Positions 28,316 through 39,128 of a DNA stretch of 64,000 nt are shown piece after piece. The position numbers were made by a program, and so were the translations under genes. Within the stretch, counting starts at the first letter, position 1. The number at the start of each line of letters is the position of its first letter. This DNA is from Hyphomonas sp. BRH_c22. Lineage in GTDB: Bacteria > Pseudomonadota > Alphaproteobacteria > Caulobacterales > Hyphomonadaceae. Location: assembly GCF_000961795.1 (NCBI RefSeq), contig NZ_LADU01000019.1:1-64000 (forward strand), read 5' to 3'. The notes beneath the pieces were generated by a model, which was given only the letters and a program-made list of their open reading frames with translations, was not told the origin of the DNA and did not search any database.

Positions 28316-30160
28316 ATGATCGCTGACTTCCTGGCCCACTGGCCCATGTGGGCAAGCCTCGCGGTTGTTCTCGCTGCAATTGGTTTCTACATGTCGGACC
28401 GCTGGCCGATGGAGCTTGTCTCTGTCGGGGTAATGGCGGCTTTGCTCCTGCTGTTCACAATTCCCGGCGCGCATGGCGCAGACGGTTCACCCATCAGCGC
28501 GGCAGAGCTTCTGTCCGGCTTCGGCAATCCGGCCCTGATCACCATCATGGCCCTGCTCGTCGTCGGCCAGGGCCTCTTCCAGACCGGCGCCCTCGACGGG
28601 CCGACAAAGGCGCTCGTCGCCGGCTATGAAAAGCGCCCGATTGCCACGCTCGTCCTCGCCTTTCTCGGCGTCTTCGTGACCAGCGCCTTCGTCAACAATA
28701 CGCCTATCGTCATCATGTTCCTGCCGGTGATGAGCGCCATCGCCAAGCGGATGAATGCCTCGCAATCCAAGCTGATGATGCCGCTCAGCTTCGCCTCGAT
28801 CTTTGCCGGCATGACCACACTGATCGGTACCTCGACCAACCTGCTCGCTGCCGAGGCCTTCCAGCGCATCGAAGGCCGCCAGCTCGGCTTCTTCGACCAG
28901 TCGCCCATGGGCCTCATCCTTGCCGGCGCGGGGTTTATCTACCTTGCCATCTTCTCGAAATTCCTCCTGCCCAATCGCCGCGGCCTCAGCGACGAGCTGG
29001 CCCAGCCCTCCGGCAAGCAGTTCGTCGCCCAGATCGAAGTCACCTTCGGCCACTTCCTGAAGGGCAAGAAGCCCGTCGCAGGCATGTTTGCCGACCTGCC
29101 CGACATGACCGTCCGCATGATCCAGCGCGGCGAACGCGCCTTCCTGCCGCCCTATGAGGACATCACCCTACAGCCGGGTGACCTCGTCATCGTCGCCGCC
29201 ACCCGCGCCGCCCTCCAGAACGTCCTCGCCCGCCAGCCGGACTTCCTCCAGCAGGTCTGGGAATCGGCCGGCGGCGACCTCGACGATAACAGCCGTCCCG
29301 GCGCGCTCGCCCTCACCGAAGCCGTCATTGCGCCCGGCTCGCGCATGGTCGGGCGCACGGTCGAGATGCTGGGTTTCCGCCGTCTCACCCGCGCCGTCAC
29401 CCTCGGCATCCAGCGCCGCAGCCGCATGATTCGCACCAAGCTCGGCGAAATCCGGCTCGAATCCGGCGACACGCTGCTGCTGTGCGGCCCGGTCGATGCC
29501 TTCCGGGAATTGCGGTCCAGCCGCGACATCATCCTGCTCGAATGGTCCCAGACCGAAATCCCGCTCACCACCCGCGCCGTCGCCGCCCGCCTCATCGCCC
29601 TCGCCATGGTCGCCCTCGCCGCCACCAGTGTCATCTCCATCCTTCACGCCTCGGTCCTGGCGGCCGTCGCCATGCTGGTTCTAGGCTGCGTCAACACCCG
29701 CCAGGCCAGCCGTTCGCTGGACCTGCGCATCTTCCTTGTCATCGGGGCGGCCCTCGCCATGGGCATGGCGCTTGAAAAGACTGGTGCTGCAGCAGCCATT
29801 GCACATGCGGTGGTGAACTTCGCGGCGCCGTACGGCACGCTGGCGGTCCTCTCGGCCCTGTTCATCAGCGTCGCCATCCTGACCAACCTGCTGACCAATG
29901 CCGCCACCGCGATCCTGTTCTCGCCGATTGCCCTGTCGGCGGCGTCCGAACTCGGCGTCAGCGACCCGTTACCCTTCCTTCTGGCCGTGATCTACGGGGC
30001 AAATTGCAGCTTCGCCACCCCCTTCGCCTACCAGACCAACATGCTCGTCATGGGCCCCGGACACTACAAATTCGGCGATTTCATGAAATTCGGCGCCCCG
30101 CTCGTTTTGGTACTTTGGTGTGTCTTTACGATCTTCGCCCCTTGGCGGTTTGATCTGTAA
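28316..30160 (+). CDS. SLC13/DASS-family transporter with TrkA-C domains
   Basis: The 614-residue membrane protein has two transporter halves, each ending in a family motif (FVNNTPIVIMFLPV and LLTNAATAILFSPIAL), separated by two cytosolic RCK_C (TrkA-C) domains around residues 215-395. It probably moves sulfate, dicarboxylates or another anion with Na+, under ligand control. ATG 28316 is preceded by GGAG at 5 nt. The TTG three bases earlier is a poorer choice. Bpt follows 17 bp downstream. Confidence 0.88.
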   Translation: MIADFLAHWPMWASLAVVLAAIGFYMSDRWPMELVSVGVMAALLLLFTIPGAHGADGSPISAAELLSGFGNPALITIMALLVVGQGLFQTGALDGPTKALVAGYEKRPIATLVLAFLGVFVTSAFVNNTPIVIMFLPVMSAIAKRMNASQSKLMMPLSFASIFAGMTTLIGTSTNLLAAEAFQRIEGRQLGFFDQSPMGLILAGAGFIYLAIFSKFLLPNRRGLSDELAQPSGKQFVAQIEVTFGHFLKGKKPVAGMFADLPDMTVRMIQRGERAFLPPYEDITLQPGDLVIVAATRAALQNVLARQPDFLQQVWESAGGDLDDNSRPGALALTEAVIAPGSRMVGRTVEMLGFRRLTRAVTLGIQRRSRMIRTKLGEIRLESGDTLLLCGPVDAFRELRSSRDIILLEWSQTEIPLTTRAVAARLIALAMVALAATSVISILHASVLAAVAMLVLGCVNTRQASRSLDLRIFLVIGAALAMGMALEKTGAAAAIAHAVVNFAAPYGTLAVLSALFISVAILTNLLTNAATAILFSPIALSAASELGVSDPLPFLLAVIYGANCSFATPFAYQTNMLVMGPGHYKFGDFMKFGAPLVLVLWCVFTIFAPWRFDL

Positions 30161-30177
30161 GTGTATCGTCTCAAACC

Positions 30178-30936
30178 ATGAAGTTCACGGACTCCAACAT
30201 TTTGCCTGCCGGGCTCGAGCGCTCGTTGCGTTTCTACGTGACGAACCCCAGCCCGTGCCCGTATCTGCCCGGCATGCGCGAGCGCAAAGCTTTCACCAAT
30301 CTCGCCGTCTCTGACGCCGACTCGATCCACAATTCGCTCAGCCAGGCCGGCTTCCGACGCAGCCAGACCATCGCCTACCGGCCCGCCTGCCCGCGCTGCA
30401 ATGCCTGCCGCAGCGTGCGCGTGCCGACGCGCGAATTCATCCAGTCCCGCAATGACCGCCGCGCCATCGCCCGCAATGCCTCGCTGGTGCGCTCGCCGGT
30501 CCAGGCCGTCGCCACGCGCGAACAGTTCCGCCTGCTTCGCGATTATGTGAAAACCCGCCACGACAAGGGCGGCATGTCCGAAATGACCTATCGCGACTAT
30601 GTCACCATGGTCGGCGGCAGCCCGGTGCAGAGCCTGATCTTCGAGTATCGTGACGGCACCGATAGTGACGCGCCCCTGATCGCGGTGTCGATCACCGATG
30701 TCCTGCGCGACGGTTTCTCGATGGTCTACACCTTCTTCGACCCGGCGATGGAATCGCGCGGCCTCGGCCACTTCATGATCCTCGACCACATCCGGCACGC
30801 CCAGGACCTCGGCTTGCCGCACGTCTATCTCGGCTATTGGGTCAAAGGCAGCCCGAAGATGGACTACAAGCGTCGCTACAAGCCCCTCGAAGTGCTGGAC
30901 GGCGACCAGTGGCGAACGCTAAGAGACGACGAATAG
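30178..30936 (+). CDS. bpt: Aspartate/glutamate leucyltransferase Bpt
   Basis: The 252-residue ATE-family enzyme transfers leucine from Leu-tRNA to N-terminal Asp or Glu, creating an N-degron for ClpS/ClpAP. It has the N-domain cysteine motifs PCPYLPG and CPRCNACRSVRVP, then a GNAT-like C-domain (RGLGHFMILDHIRHAQ, YLGYWVKGSPKMDYKRRYKP). The length is typical of bacterial Bpt. Confidence 0.93.
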   Translation: MKFTDSNILPAGLERSLRFYVTNPSPCPYLPGMRERKAFTNLAVSDADSIHNSLSQAGFRRSQTIAYRPACPRCNACRSVRVPTREFIQSRNDRRAIARNASLVRSPVQAVATREQFRLLRDYVKTRHDKGGMSEMTYRDYVTMVGGSPVQSLIFEYRDGTDSDAPLIAVSITDVLRDGFSMVYTFFDPAMESRGLGHFMILDHIRHAQDLGLPHVYLGYWVKGSPKMDYKRRYKPLEVLDGDQWRTLRDDE

Positions 30937-30978
30937 TCCCTGATTCATGACAGGGCGGGTCGCTGGGGAGGACCATGC

Positions 30979-32088
30979 ATGATCAACCGACGCAATATGG
31001 TTGGCGCCGGCCTGCTCGGCGCAGCCGGAGCCGCCGCCGCGTTTGCCAACCCGGAAGCCGCGCAGGTTCTCGCCCCCGCGAAGATCAACCGCAGCCGCCG
31101 CAAGTTCAACATGGTCACCACCTGGCCCAAGGGCCTGCCGGGCCTCGGGCGCGCCGCCGAACGGGTGGCCGAGCGGGTCTTCGCCATGTCCGATGGCCTG
31201 ATGGAGATCAAGGTTTTCGCCGCCGGCGAGCTGGTGCCCGCCTTTGAAAGCTTCGATGCCGTCGCCAATGGTTCGGCCGACATGTATCACGGCGCCGAAT
31301 ATTACTGGACGGCCAAGTCCACCGCCTTCCCCTTCTTTACCGCCGTGCCCTTCGGCATGACGGCCCAGGAGATCATGGGCTGGATCGATTTCGGCGGCGG
31401 CCAGCAACTCTGGGACGAACTCTCCGGCCAGTTCGGCGTCAAGGCCATTCAGGGCGCCAATACCGGCCACCAGATGGGCGGCTGGTTCCGCAAGGAAATC
31501 AACAGCCTGGATGATCTGGTCGGCCTCAAAATGCGCATTCCCGGCCAGGGCGGCGACGTGCTGCGGGCCCTCGGCGGATCGGCCATCTCACTGTCGGGCG
31601 GCGAAATCTATCAGGCCCTGCAGACCGGCTCCATCGACGCCACCGAATGGGTGGGCCCGTGGAACGACTACGCCCTCGGCTTCCACCGCGAAGCGCCTTA
31701 CTATTACGGCCCCGGCTTCCACGAACCGGGCGCCAGCCTCGCCGTCGGCATCAATCTCAAAGTGTGGGAAGGCCTCACACCGGGCGAAAGGGCCATCATC
31801 ACGGCGGCCTGCGAGGCGACCAACCACACATCGCTTGGCGAATTCACCTACCAGAACTCGGTCTATCTCGACCTGCTCGTGCGCGAACACGGCACGAAAC
31901 TGCGGTCATTCCCGCCGGAAGTCGTTGCGCGTATGGCCGAAGCCGCCGCGGATGTCCGCGCCGCCAGCGGCCGGGATGGTATCGAAAGGCGCATCTATGA
32001 GAGCTTCGAGACAAGCCTGAAACTCATGCGCGGCTGGGCGTCGGTTTCCGACGGCGCCTATTATACTGCCCGCGAACTCGGCAAATAG
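30979..32088 (+). CDS. TRAP transporter substrate-binding protein (DctP family)
   Basis: The 369-residue periplasmic receptor has an N-terminal twin-arginine-like signal (NRRNMVGAGLLGAAGAAAAFA). The mature part has the DctP signatures MVTTWPKGLPGLGR, GLKMRIPGQGGDVL and ATEWVGPWNDYALGF. The last two resemble TakP-type receptors for 2-oxo acids. The strong GGGGAGGA precedes ATG 30979. The membrane subunits follow directly, and then an aminotransferase, suggesting an oxo-acid or amino-acid-like ligand. Confidence 0.9.
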   Translation: MINRRNMVGAGLLGAAGAAAAFANPEAAQVLAPAKINRSRRKFNMVTTWPKGLPGLGRAAERVAERVFAMSDGLMEIKVFAAGELVPAFESFDAVANGSADMYHGAEYYWTAKSTAFPFFTAVPFGMTAQEIMGWIDFGGGQQLWDELSGQFGVKAIQGANTGHQMGGWFRKEINSLDDLVGLKMRIPGQGGDVLRALGGSAISLSGGEIYQALQTGSIDATEWVGPWNDYALGFHREAPYYYGPGFHEPGASLAVGINLKVWEGLTPGERAIITAACEATNHTSLGEFTYQNSVYLDLLVREHGTKLRSFPPEVVARMAEAAADVRAASGRDGIERRIYESFETSLKLMRGWASVSDGAYYTARELGK

Positions 32089-32101
32089 GCTGGCGGGGCA
32101 G

Positions 32102-32779
32102 ATGGTGGATCCCGGTGTTTTCCTGCTGATCGGTGACTGGCTGAAGGTCATCGGCATCCTGTGCCTGCCTTTCTTCCTCGTGCCCCTGATCGCCGTGGCC
32201 TTGCCGGGAAGGCTCGACGGTCTCGCCAAACGCATGATCGCGGGCCTTGATGCCCTGTCCGGCGCCGCGCTCAACGCCGCCATTTTCAGCGCCCTCCTGC
32301 TGGTCGTCTCACAGCTCGCGGTTGTCATTCTGCGCTATGCGTTCGGCCTCTCCTTCACCTGGCTCAGCGAGATCGTCATCTACGCCTTCGCCGCCATGTT
32401 CATGCTCGGCTCGGCCGCCGCCCTGCGCGATGATGCCCATGTCCGGGTCGACATCCTGCGTCCCCGCTTTGGCGAGTCAGGGCGCAACTGGATCGAGCTT
32501 GTCGGCACCTATCTCTTCCTCTTCCCCATCTGCCTGCGCCTCATCACCAATGGCGAACAGGGCCTGACCCGCTCATGGTCCTTGCTCGAAGGCTCCCGCG
32601 AATCCGATGGCCTGCCGATCCTCTTCCTGTTCAAGACGCTCGTGCCCGTTTTCGCGATCCTGCTGATGGGGGCGGGCCTCTCCGTGGCGCTGAAAGCGGC
32701 GCTCCGGCTGACGGGCGCGCTGGCGCCCGCCGCCACGCCCATCGAAGGCGAAACCGGGGGAGGCCATGATGGAGTTTGA
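32102..32779 (+). CDS. TRAP transporter small permease (DctQ)
   Basis: This 225-residue protein has four membrane segments and the DctQ motifs FTWLSEIVIYAFAAMFMLGSAAALRDDAHVRVD. It stabilises or supports the large permease. Its 3' end overlaps dctM by 14 bp. It is longer than many DctQ because of an N-terminal extra hydrophobic segment. Confidence 0.88.
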   Translation: MVDPGVFLLIGDWLKVIGILCLPFFLVPLIAVALPGRLDGLAKRMIAGLDALSGAALNAAIFSALLLVVSQLAVVILRYAFGLSFTWLSEIVIYAFAAMFMLGSAAALRDDAHVRVDILRPRFGESGRNWIELVGTYLFLFPICLRLITNGEQGLTRSWSLLEGSRESDGLPILFLFKTLVPVFAILLMGAGLSVALKAALRLTGALAPAATPIEGETGGGHDGV

Positions 32780-34349
32780 GATCATCCTCGCCGTCGCCAT
32801 GTTCGCCTGCGCCATCCTTGGCCTACTGGCGGGCTATTCCGTGGCGCTGACCCTTGGCGGCGTCGCCCTCCTCTTCGCCCTTGTCGGCATCGCCACCGGC
32901 ACATTCTCCGCCTCTTTCCTGATCGCCTTCCCCAGCCGCATCCAGGGCGGCTCGATCATGCAGAGCCAGACACTGGTTGCCGTGCCCCTGTTCGTCCTGA
33001 TGGGCGTCATCCTCGAACGCTCCCGCGTGGCGGAAGACCTGCTGCACATTGCCAGCCGCCTACTGGCGAAAGTGCGCGGCGGCCTCGGCTATGCCGTCAT
33101 CCTCGTGGGCGCCCTGCTGGCCGCTTCCACCGGCATCGTCGGCGCCACCGTCATCACGATGACGCTGATCGCCCTGCCCACCATGCTGCGCCAGGGATAC
33201 GACCCCAAACTCGCCACCGGCACCATTGCCGCCTCAGGCACGCTCGGCCAGATCATCCCGCCCTCCATCGTGCTGATCCTGCTCGCAGACGCCGTCTCCA
33301 ATGCCGCCAGCCAGGCCAGCCTCAAGGGCGCAGGATCCGGCGTCGTCTCCGTCGGAGACCTCTTTGCTGGGGCGCTCATTCCCGGCATCCTGCTCGTCGT
33401 CTTCTACCTGCTCTACATCGCGGTAACCGCCTTCTTCCGCCCTGCCGCCTGCCCGACGGTCACGCTCGCCGAAGATACCGAACCGCTGACCGTCAAGGAA
33501 GTCGCCTTCGGCCTTGGCGCGCCGCTCCTGCTGATCGTGGCCGTGCTCGGCGCCATCCTCGGCGGTGTCGCCCCGCCCACTGAAGCCGCTGCAATCGGCG
33601 CAGCAGGCGCCGTCCTTCTCGCAGGGCTGCGCCTCTCGGAAGAGGCCAACAGCCGCCTCTCCCCGCTCCTCCTTGCCGGTCTCGTCAGCATCGCGGCGAT
33701 CCTTCTGCTGCGCAATACGATGGACCTGCGCGCGGGGGTCGAAACCATCAGCGCCGGCAATGCCATCGGCATCGTGCTCACCCTGCTCGCCAGCCTTGTT
33801 TTCTTCGCCGGTTTCGCTGCGGGCCTGCTTGTCCTGCGCAAGGTGCGCCAGCTCCTGCCCGCCCTCACCAGCGCCACGCACATCACCAGCATGGTCTTCC
33901 TCATCCTGATCGGCGCCTCGCTGTTCAGCCTCGTCTTCCGCGGCTATGGCGGCGACGAAATGGTGGCGGAAATCCTCCACATGGCCCCCGGCGGCAAATG
34001 GGGGGCTCTCGCGCTCACCATGCTCGTCATGTTCATCCTCGGCTTCTTCCTCGACTTCATCGAGATCGTGTTCGTGGTCGTGCCCCTCGTGGCCCCGCCT
34101 TTGATCATTCTCGGCTTCGATCCGGTCTGGCTGGCCATCCTCATGGCGCTGAACCTGCAGACCAGCTTCCTCACGCCGCCCTTCGGCTTTGCGCTGTTCT
34201 ACCTGCGCGGCGCAGCACCGGACGAGATCAGGACCACGGACATCTGGCGCGGTGCCGTGCCGTTCATCGGCCTTCAGGTCGCCATGATCATCCTCGTCGC
34301 CGCCGTTCCCGCCCTCGCCACCTGGCTGCCAGGCCTAGCAGCCCATTGA
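32766..34349 (+). CDS. TRAP transporter large permease (DctM)
   Basis: This 527-residue permease is made of twelve or more membrane segments. Signatures are VAVPLFVLMGVILERSRVAEDL, LGQIIPPSIVLILLAD and GGVAPPTEAAAIGAAGA. It drives Na+-coupled uptake of the ligand delivered by the upstream receptor. An extra helical pair in the middle (about residues 290-370) makes it longer than the usual 430 residues. The stop codon shares bases with the TTG start of the aminotransferase. Confidence 0.9.
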   Translation: MMEFEIILAVAMFACAILGLLAGYSVALTLGGVALLFALVGIATGTFSASFLIAFPSRIQGGSIMQSQTLVAVPLFVLMGVILERSRVAEDLLHIASRLLAKVRGGLGYAVILVGALLAASTGIVGATVITMTLIALPTMLRQGYDPKLATGTIAASGTLGQIIPPSIVLILLADAVSNAASQASLKGAGSGVVSVGDLFAGALIPGILLVVFYLLYIAVTAFFRPAACPTVTLAEDTEPLTVKEVAFGLGAPLLLIVAVLGAILGGVAPPTEAAAIGAAGAVLLAGLRLSEEANSRLSPLLLAGLVSIAAILLLRNTMDLRAGVETISAGNAIGIVLTLLASLVFFAGFAAGLLVLRKVRQLLPALTSATHITSMVFLILIGASLFSLVFRGYGGDEMVAEILHMAPGGKWGALALTMLVMFILGFFLDFIEIVFVVVPLVAPPLIILGFDPVWLAILMALNLQTSFLTPPFGFALFYLRGAAPDEIRTTDIWRGAVPFIGLQVAMIILVAAVPALATWLPGLAAH

Positions 34350-35476
34350 GCCAGGATGTCGCCCCCTTCCGCGCAATTGCCGTCAGCCGCCTTGCCCACG
34401 AGCTGCAGGCCGCAGGGCGCTCGGTCATCCATATGGAATTTGGCCAGCCATCGACGGGCGCGCCGAGACGCGCCGTTGAAACCGCGCACAGGATTCTCGA
34501 CACTGAATCGATGGGCTATTGGGAAAGCCCGGCCCTCAAGGCACGCATCTGCCAGCACTATAGCGACACTTACGGGGTCGAGGTCACGCCCCGCCGCCTC
34601 GCCATCACCTGCGGCGCCTCGCCCGCCCTCGTGCTCGCCCTGTCGTCGGCCTTCGCGCCGGGTGACACGGTTGCCCTCGCCCGGCCGGGCTATGTCGCCT
34701 ACCGCAACACGCTGCGCGCGCTGAACCTTGTCCCCGCCGAAATCGAATGCGGCGAGGAGACCCGCTTCCAGCTGACCGCCGCCCAGATCGCCGCGCTCGA
34801 TCCCGCTCCCGCCGGCCTCATCATCGCCAGCCCCGCCAACCCGACCGGCACCATCCTGCCCGAGGCCGAACTCGCCGCCATCGTGGCCGTCTGCGCCGCG
34901 CGCGGCATCCGCATCATCTCCGACGAAATCTATCACGGCCTTTCCTATGGCCCGCGCACGGCCTCGATCCTCGAGCACACGGCCGATGCCTTCGTCATCA
35001 ATTCCTTCTCGAAATATTTCTCGATGGCGGGCTGGCGCCTCGGCTGGATCGTTTCGCCGGACGACATGGCCAGCCGCGTCGCTGCGTATATCGGCAACAT
35101 GTTCCTCACCGCGCCGTCCCTGTCCCAGCATGCCGGTCTCGTCGCCATGGATTGCCGCGACGAACTGGAAGGCCATGTGCAGACCTACACGCACAATCGC
35201 GACCTCATGCTCGCCGCCCTGCCCGCCCTCGGCCTCGAACGCATCGCCCCGCCGGACGGCGCCTTCTACATCTATGCTGACATTTCGCGCTTCACCGATG
35301 ACAGCCTGGAATTCTGCATGCAGCTGCTGAAAGACACCGGCGTCGCCACCGCCCCCGGCGTCGATTTCGACCCGGTCGACGGCCACCGCTTCATGCGCTT
35401 CTCATTCGCCGTCTCCACACCGGAAGTCGAAGATGCCCTCGCCCGCATCACGCCCTGGTTCAAGGCGCGCGGCTGA
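34346..35476 (+). CDS. Class I/II PLP-dependent aminotransferase
   Basis: The 376-residue fold-type I enzyme has SPANPTGTILP, DEIYHGLSY and the PLP-lysine motif SFSKYFSMAGWRLGW. It likely transaminates an amino acid or oxo acid. No ATG lies near the family N-terminus. The frame starts at TTG 34346, whose bases form TTGA with the dctM stop, so translation is probably coupled. The link to the TRAP genes suggests it acts on the imported compound. An open frame continues upstream to 33998 in a non-coding phase of dctM. Confidence 0.85.
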   Translation: MSQDVAPFRAIAVSRLAHELQAAGRSVIHMEFGQPSTGAPRRAVETAHRILDTESMGYWESPALKARICQHYSDTYGVEVTPRRLAITCGASPALVLALSSAFAPGDTVALARPGYVAYRNTLRALNLVPAEIECGEETRFQLTAAQIAALDPAPAGLIIASPANPTGTILPEAELAAIVAVCAARGIRIISDEIYHGLSYGPRTASILEHTADAFVINSFSKYFSMAGWRLGWIVSPDDMASRVAAYIGNMFLTAPSLSQHAGLVAMDCRDELEGHVQTYTHNRDLMLAALPALGLERIAPPDGAFYIYADISRFTDDSLEFCMQLLKDTGVATAPGVDFDPVDGHRFMRFSFAVSTPEVEDALARITPWFKARG

Positions 35477-35499
35477 CTCCCGTCCCGCTTCCCAAACAA

Positions 35500-35551
35500 G
35501 CTCATCCTGAGCGAAGCCTGTCCCTGCGCAGGCAGGGATCGAAGGACGAGC
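35500..35551. repeat. REP-like palindromic element, copy 1
   Basis: A 52-bp imperfect palindrome with outer arms GCTCATCCTGAGCGA and TCGAAGGACGAGC. It encloses a second palindrome (TCCCTGC/GCAGGGA). It is identical at 51 of 52 positions to the copy at 51187-51238. Both lie in intergenic space directly after a coding region. Confidence 0.75.
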
Positions 35552-35579
35552 CGGGCTGAACCCATGTCTCGCTCACGCC

Positions 35580-35599
35580 CATCCTTCGACTTCGCTCAG
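35580..35599. repeat. REP-like palindrome, left fragment interrupted by IS110
   Basis: CATCCTTCGACTTCGCTCAG is the reverse-orientation version of the REP-like arm. It stops at 35599, and the missing remainder (GATGAGC) is found at 36721-36727 on the other side of the insertion sequence. Joined, the two restore a complete palindrome. Confidence 0.7.
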
Positions 35600-35614
35600 C
35601 GACTGTCTTGGGGG

Positions 35615-37077
<1,463 letters not shown>

Positions 37078-37131
37078 CTCATGTCCTTCCACGACAGGCA
37101 TGGGAGGCACACTACATGCAAACAGGAAGGA

Positions 37132-37695
37132 TTAGAACTTCACTTCAGGCGGTGTGCTGAGCGCCTCGCGGCCTTCAAGGCCGACATCGAAGAAGTCACG
37201 CGGCTCGAAGCTGAACATCCCGGCAATGATGGAGCCGGGGAACTGCTCGCGTGAGGTGTTGTAGTCCTGCACGGCGGAGTTGTAGAAACGCCGCGCCGCG
37301 GCCAGCTTGTCTTCGATCGCCGAGAGCTCGTTCTGCAGCTGGATGAAGTTCTGGTTCGCCTTGAGGTCCGGATAGGCTTCGGCCAGCGCGAACAGCTTGC
37401 CCAGCGCGCCGGTCAGCATGCCTTCGGCCGCAGACATCTCTGCAGGGGTCGATGCCGACTGCGCCGCACTGCGCGCCGCGATCACCTGCTGGAAGGTTTC
37501 CTGCTCGTGCTTGGCATAGCCCTTCACCGTCTCGACAAGGTTCGGGATCAGGTTCTGGCGCTGCTTCAGCTGAACGTCCACGTCGGCAAAGGCCTGATTG
37601 ACCCGCTGGCGCTTCATCACCAGGCCGTTGTAGATCAGGATGACAAAGCCGACGACGGCGACCACTGCCGCCAGAACGATTAGAATGGGGCTCAT
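37132..37695 (-). CDS. LemA family protein
   Basis: This 187-residue protein has one N-terminal membrane helix (residues 3-23) and a LemA helical bundle (VMKRQRVNQAFADVDVQLKQRQNLIPNLVETV, EAYPDLKANQNFIQLQNEL, RRFYNSAVQDYN). The start at 37695 removes an arginine-rich extension that lacks family similarity. LemA proteins are cytoplasmic-membrane coiled bundles of unclear function. The usual TPM-domain partner is not adjacent. Confidence 0.92.
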   Translation of the reverse strand: MSPILIVLAAVVAVVGFVILIYNGLVMKRQRVNQAFADVDVQLKQRQNLIPNLVETVKGYAKHEQETFQQVIAARSAAQSASTPAEMSAAEGMLTGALGKLFALAEAYPDLKANQNFIQLQNELSAIEDKLAAARRFYNSAVQDYNTSREQFPGSIIAGMFSFEPRDFFDVGLEGREALSTPPEVKF

Positions 37696-37806
37696 GAGCC
37701 GTCCCTCCACAAAATCAGATACACATGGCCTAGCGGCCAGACGCGTTTTGCGCAAGTCAGGCCAACCCGCTGGCTCTTACCATTCAAGTTTGCTTAAACT
37801 GGCGCC

Positions 37807-38556
37807 ATGTCCGACGCTGCCACCCTCGCGCGCATGATCAACGCGGCAACGCGCGTGATGGTTTTCACCGGTGCGGGCATCTCGACCGAGAGCGGCATTC
37901 CCGATTTCCGCAGCCCCGGCGGCGTCTGGTCCACGATGAAGCCGATCTACTTCCAGGATTTTGTCGCCTCGCGCGACCAGCGCCGCGAAGCCTGGACGCG
38001 CGTCTTCAACCGCTCGGCCGGCTGGGTCGGCGCCAGCCCCAATGCTGGCCACCGCGCCGTGGCGCGGCTCGTCGCCTCGGGCAAGGTCGGCGCGGTGGTG
38101 ACGCAGAATGTCGACAACCTGCACCAGGAGTCCGGCGTGCCGCCAGAGCAGGTCATCGAGGTGCACGGCAACGCCACCTATGCGCGCTGCCTCACCTGCG
38201 GCAAGCGCTACGAGATCGAAAAGCTCAAGCCCCGCTGGGAAGCGGACGAGGACCTGACCTGCGTGTTCTGCACCGGCCTGATCAAGACCGCGACCATATC
38301 GTTCGGCCAGGCCATGCCGGAAGACAAGATGGAACGCGCCGCTGAAGAAGCCCTGCTCTGCGACCTCTGCCTTGTGCTTGGCTCGTCCCTCGTCGTCTAC
38401 CCCGCCGCCGGCATCCCGCTGGAAGCCAAGCGCAACGGCGCCAAACTGGTCATCGTCAACCGCGAACCCACCGATCAGGATGCCTATGCGGACCTGGTGC
38501 TGAACACGGAGATCGGGCCGCTGATGAATGCCGTGCTGGAGCAGCTGTCCAACTGA
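37807..38556 (+). CDS. cobB: NAD-dependent protein deacylase, sirtuin
   Basis: The 249-residue sirtuin has GAGISTESGIPDFR (from residue 22), QNVDNLH (residue 100), the catalytic His120 in HGN, and the zinc cysteines Cys128, Cys131, Cys152 and Cys155. It removes acyl groups from lysines using NAD+. The residues near the acyl pocket resemble general deacetylases rather than the Tyr/Arg desuccinylase type, but this was not checked in detail. Confidence 0.93.
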   Translation: MSDAATLARMINAATRVMVFTGAGISTESGIPDFRSPGGVWSTMKPIYFQDFVASRDQRREAWTRVFNRSAGWVGASPNAGHRAVARLVASGKVGAVVTQNVDNLHQESGVPPEQVIEVHGNATYARCLTCGKRYEIEKLKPRWEADEDLTCVFCTGLIKTATISFGQAMPEDKMERAAEEALLCDLCLVLGSSLVVYPAAGIPLEAKRNGAKLVIVNREPTDQDAYADLVLNTEIGPLMNAVLEQLSN

Positions 38557-38563
38557 CCCAAGC

Positions 38564-38593
38564 ATGAAGGGCTGACTGCGGGCAGTCCTTCAT
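38564..38593. terminator. Hairpin between cobB and hsp20
   Basis: ATGAAG/CTTCAT and GACTGC/GCAGTC form a nested stem with a GG loop and a four-base bulge, located in the 64-bp gap between the convergent cobB and hsp20 stops. No long T-run follows. It probably works as a shared terminator. Confidence 0.45.
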
Positions 38594-38620
38594 TGATTGC
38601 AGAAAATGCCGGACGCCTGC

Positions 38621-39124
38621 CTAGTCGGCCTTCTTGATTTCGACACGCCGGACCTTTTCGACCTTCTCCGGCGATTTCGGCAGCTCGACATGAATGACGC
38701 CGTTCTTGAAGGTCGCCTTGATGTCGCCCTCTTTCACGTCGTTCGGTAATTGCAGCGAACGCTTGAACATGCCGTAGGAACGCTCCGAATACTGGATGCC
38801 GTTTTCCTTCTTGTTTTCCGCATGTTTGCGCTCGCCCTCGATCGTCAGGATGCCATCGGCGACATTCACCTCGACTTCGTTTTCGCTCATGCCCGGCAGG
38901 TCAGCTTCAATCAGATATGCAGTGTCGGTTTCGGAAACCTCGATTTCCGGCATGCTGATTGCGCCATTGCCTGACGCAAAATGCCGCTCCAAGCCGTTGC
39001 TCTGCCAGACATCCTGAAACAGGCGGTCAATACCGCGATGCAGTGTTTCAAAGGGATCGTTCGACGGACCAAGAACCGGAAGGTTCGACCTGTTTCCGAA
39101 GGGAATCAAATCACGGAATGACAT
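38621..39124 (-). CDS. Small heat-shock protein, Hsp20/alpha-crystallin
   Basis: The 167-residue chaperone holds unfolding proteins. The alpha-crystallin domain spans about residues 55-150 with FKNGVIHVELPKS, close to the GVL hallmark, and a C-terminal charged tail (KVRRVEIKKAD). The start at 39124 has an AAAGGAA ribosome-binding site. Its leader is strongly structured, which fits heat-regulated translation. Confidence 0.93.
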   Translation of the reverse strand: MSFRDLIPFGNRSNLPVLGPSNDPFETLHRGIDRLFQDVWQSNGLERHFASGNGAISMPEIEVSETDTAYLIEADLPGMSENEVEVNVADGILTIEGERKHAENKKENGIQYSERSYGMFKRSLQLPNDVKEGDIKATFKNGVIHVELPKSPEKVEKVRRVEIKKAD

Positions 39125-39128
39125 TTTA

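Noticed and set aside
33998..34345. N-terminal extension of the aminotransferase
   Set aside because: The frame is open upstream, but this part lies within dctM in another phase and is His/Arg/Pro-rich without similarity. Family sequence starts at the TTG at 34346.
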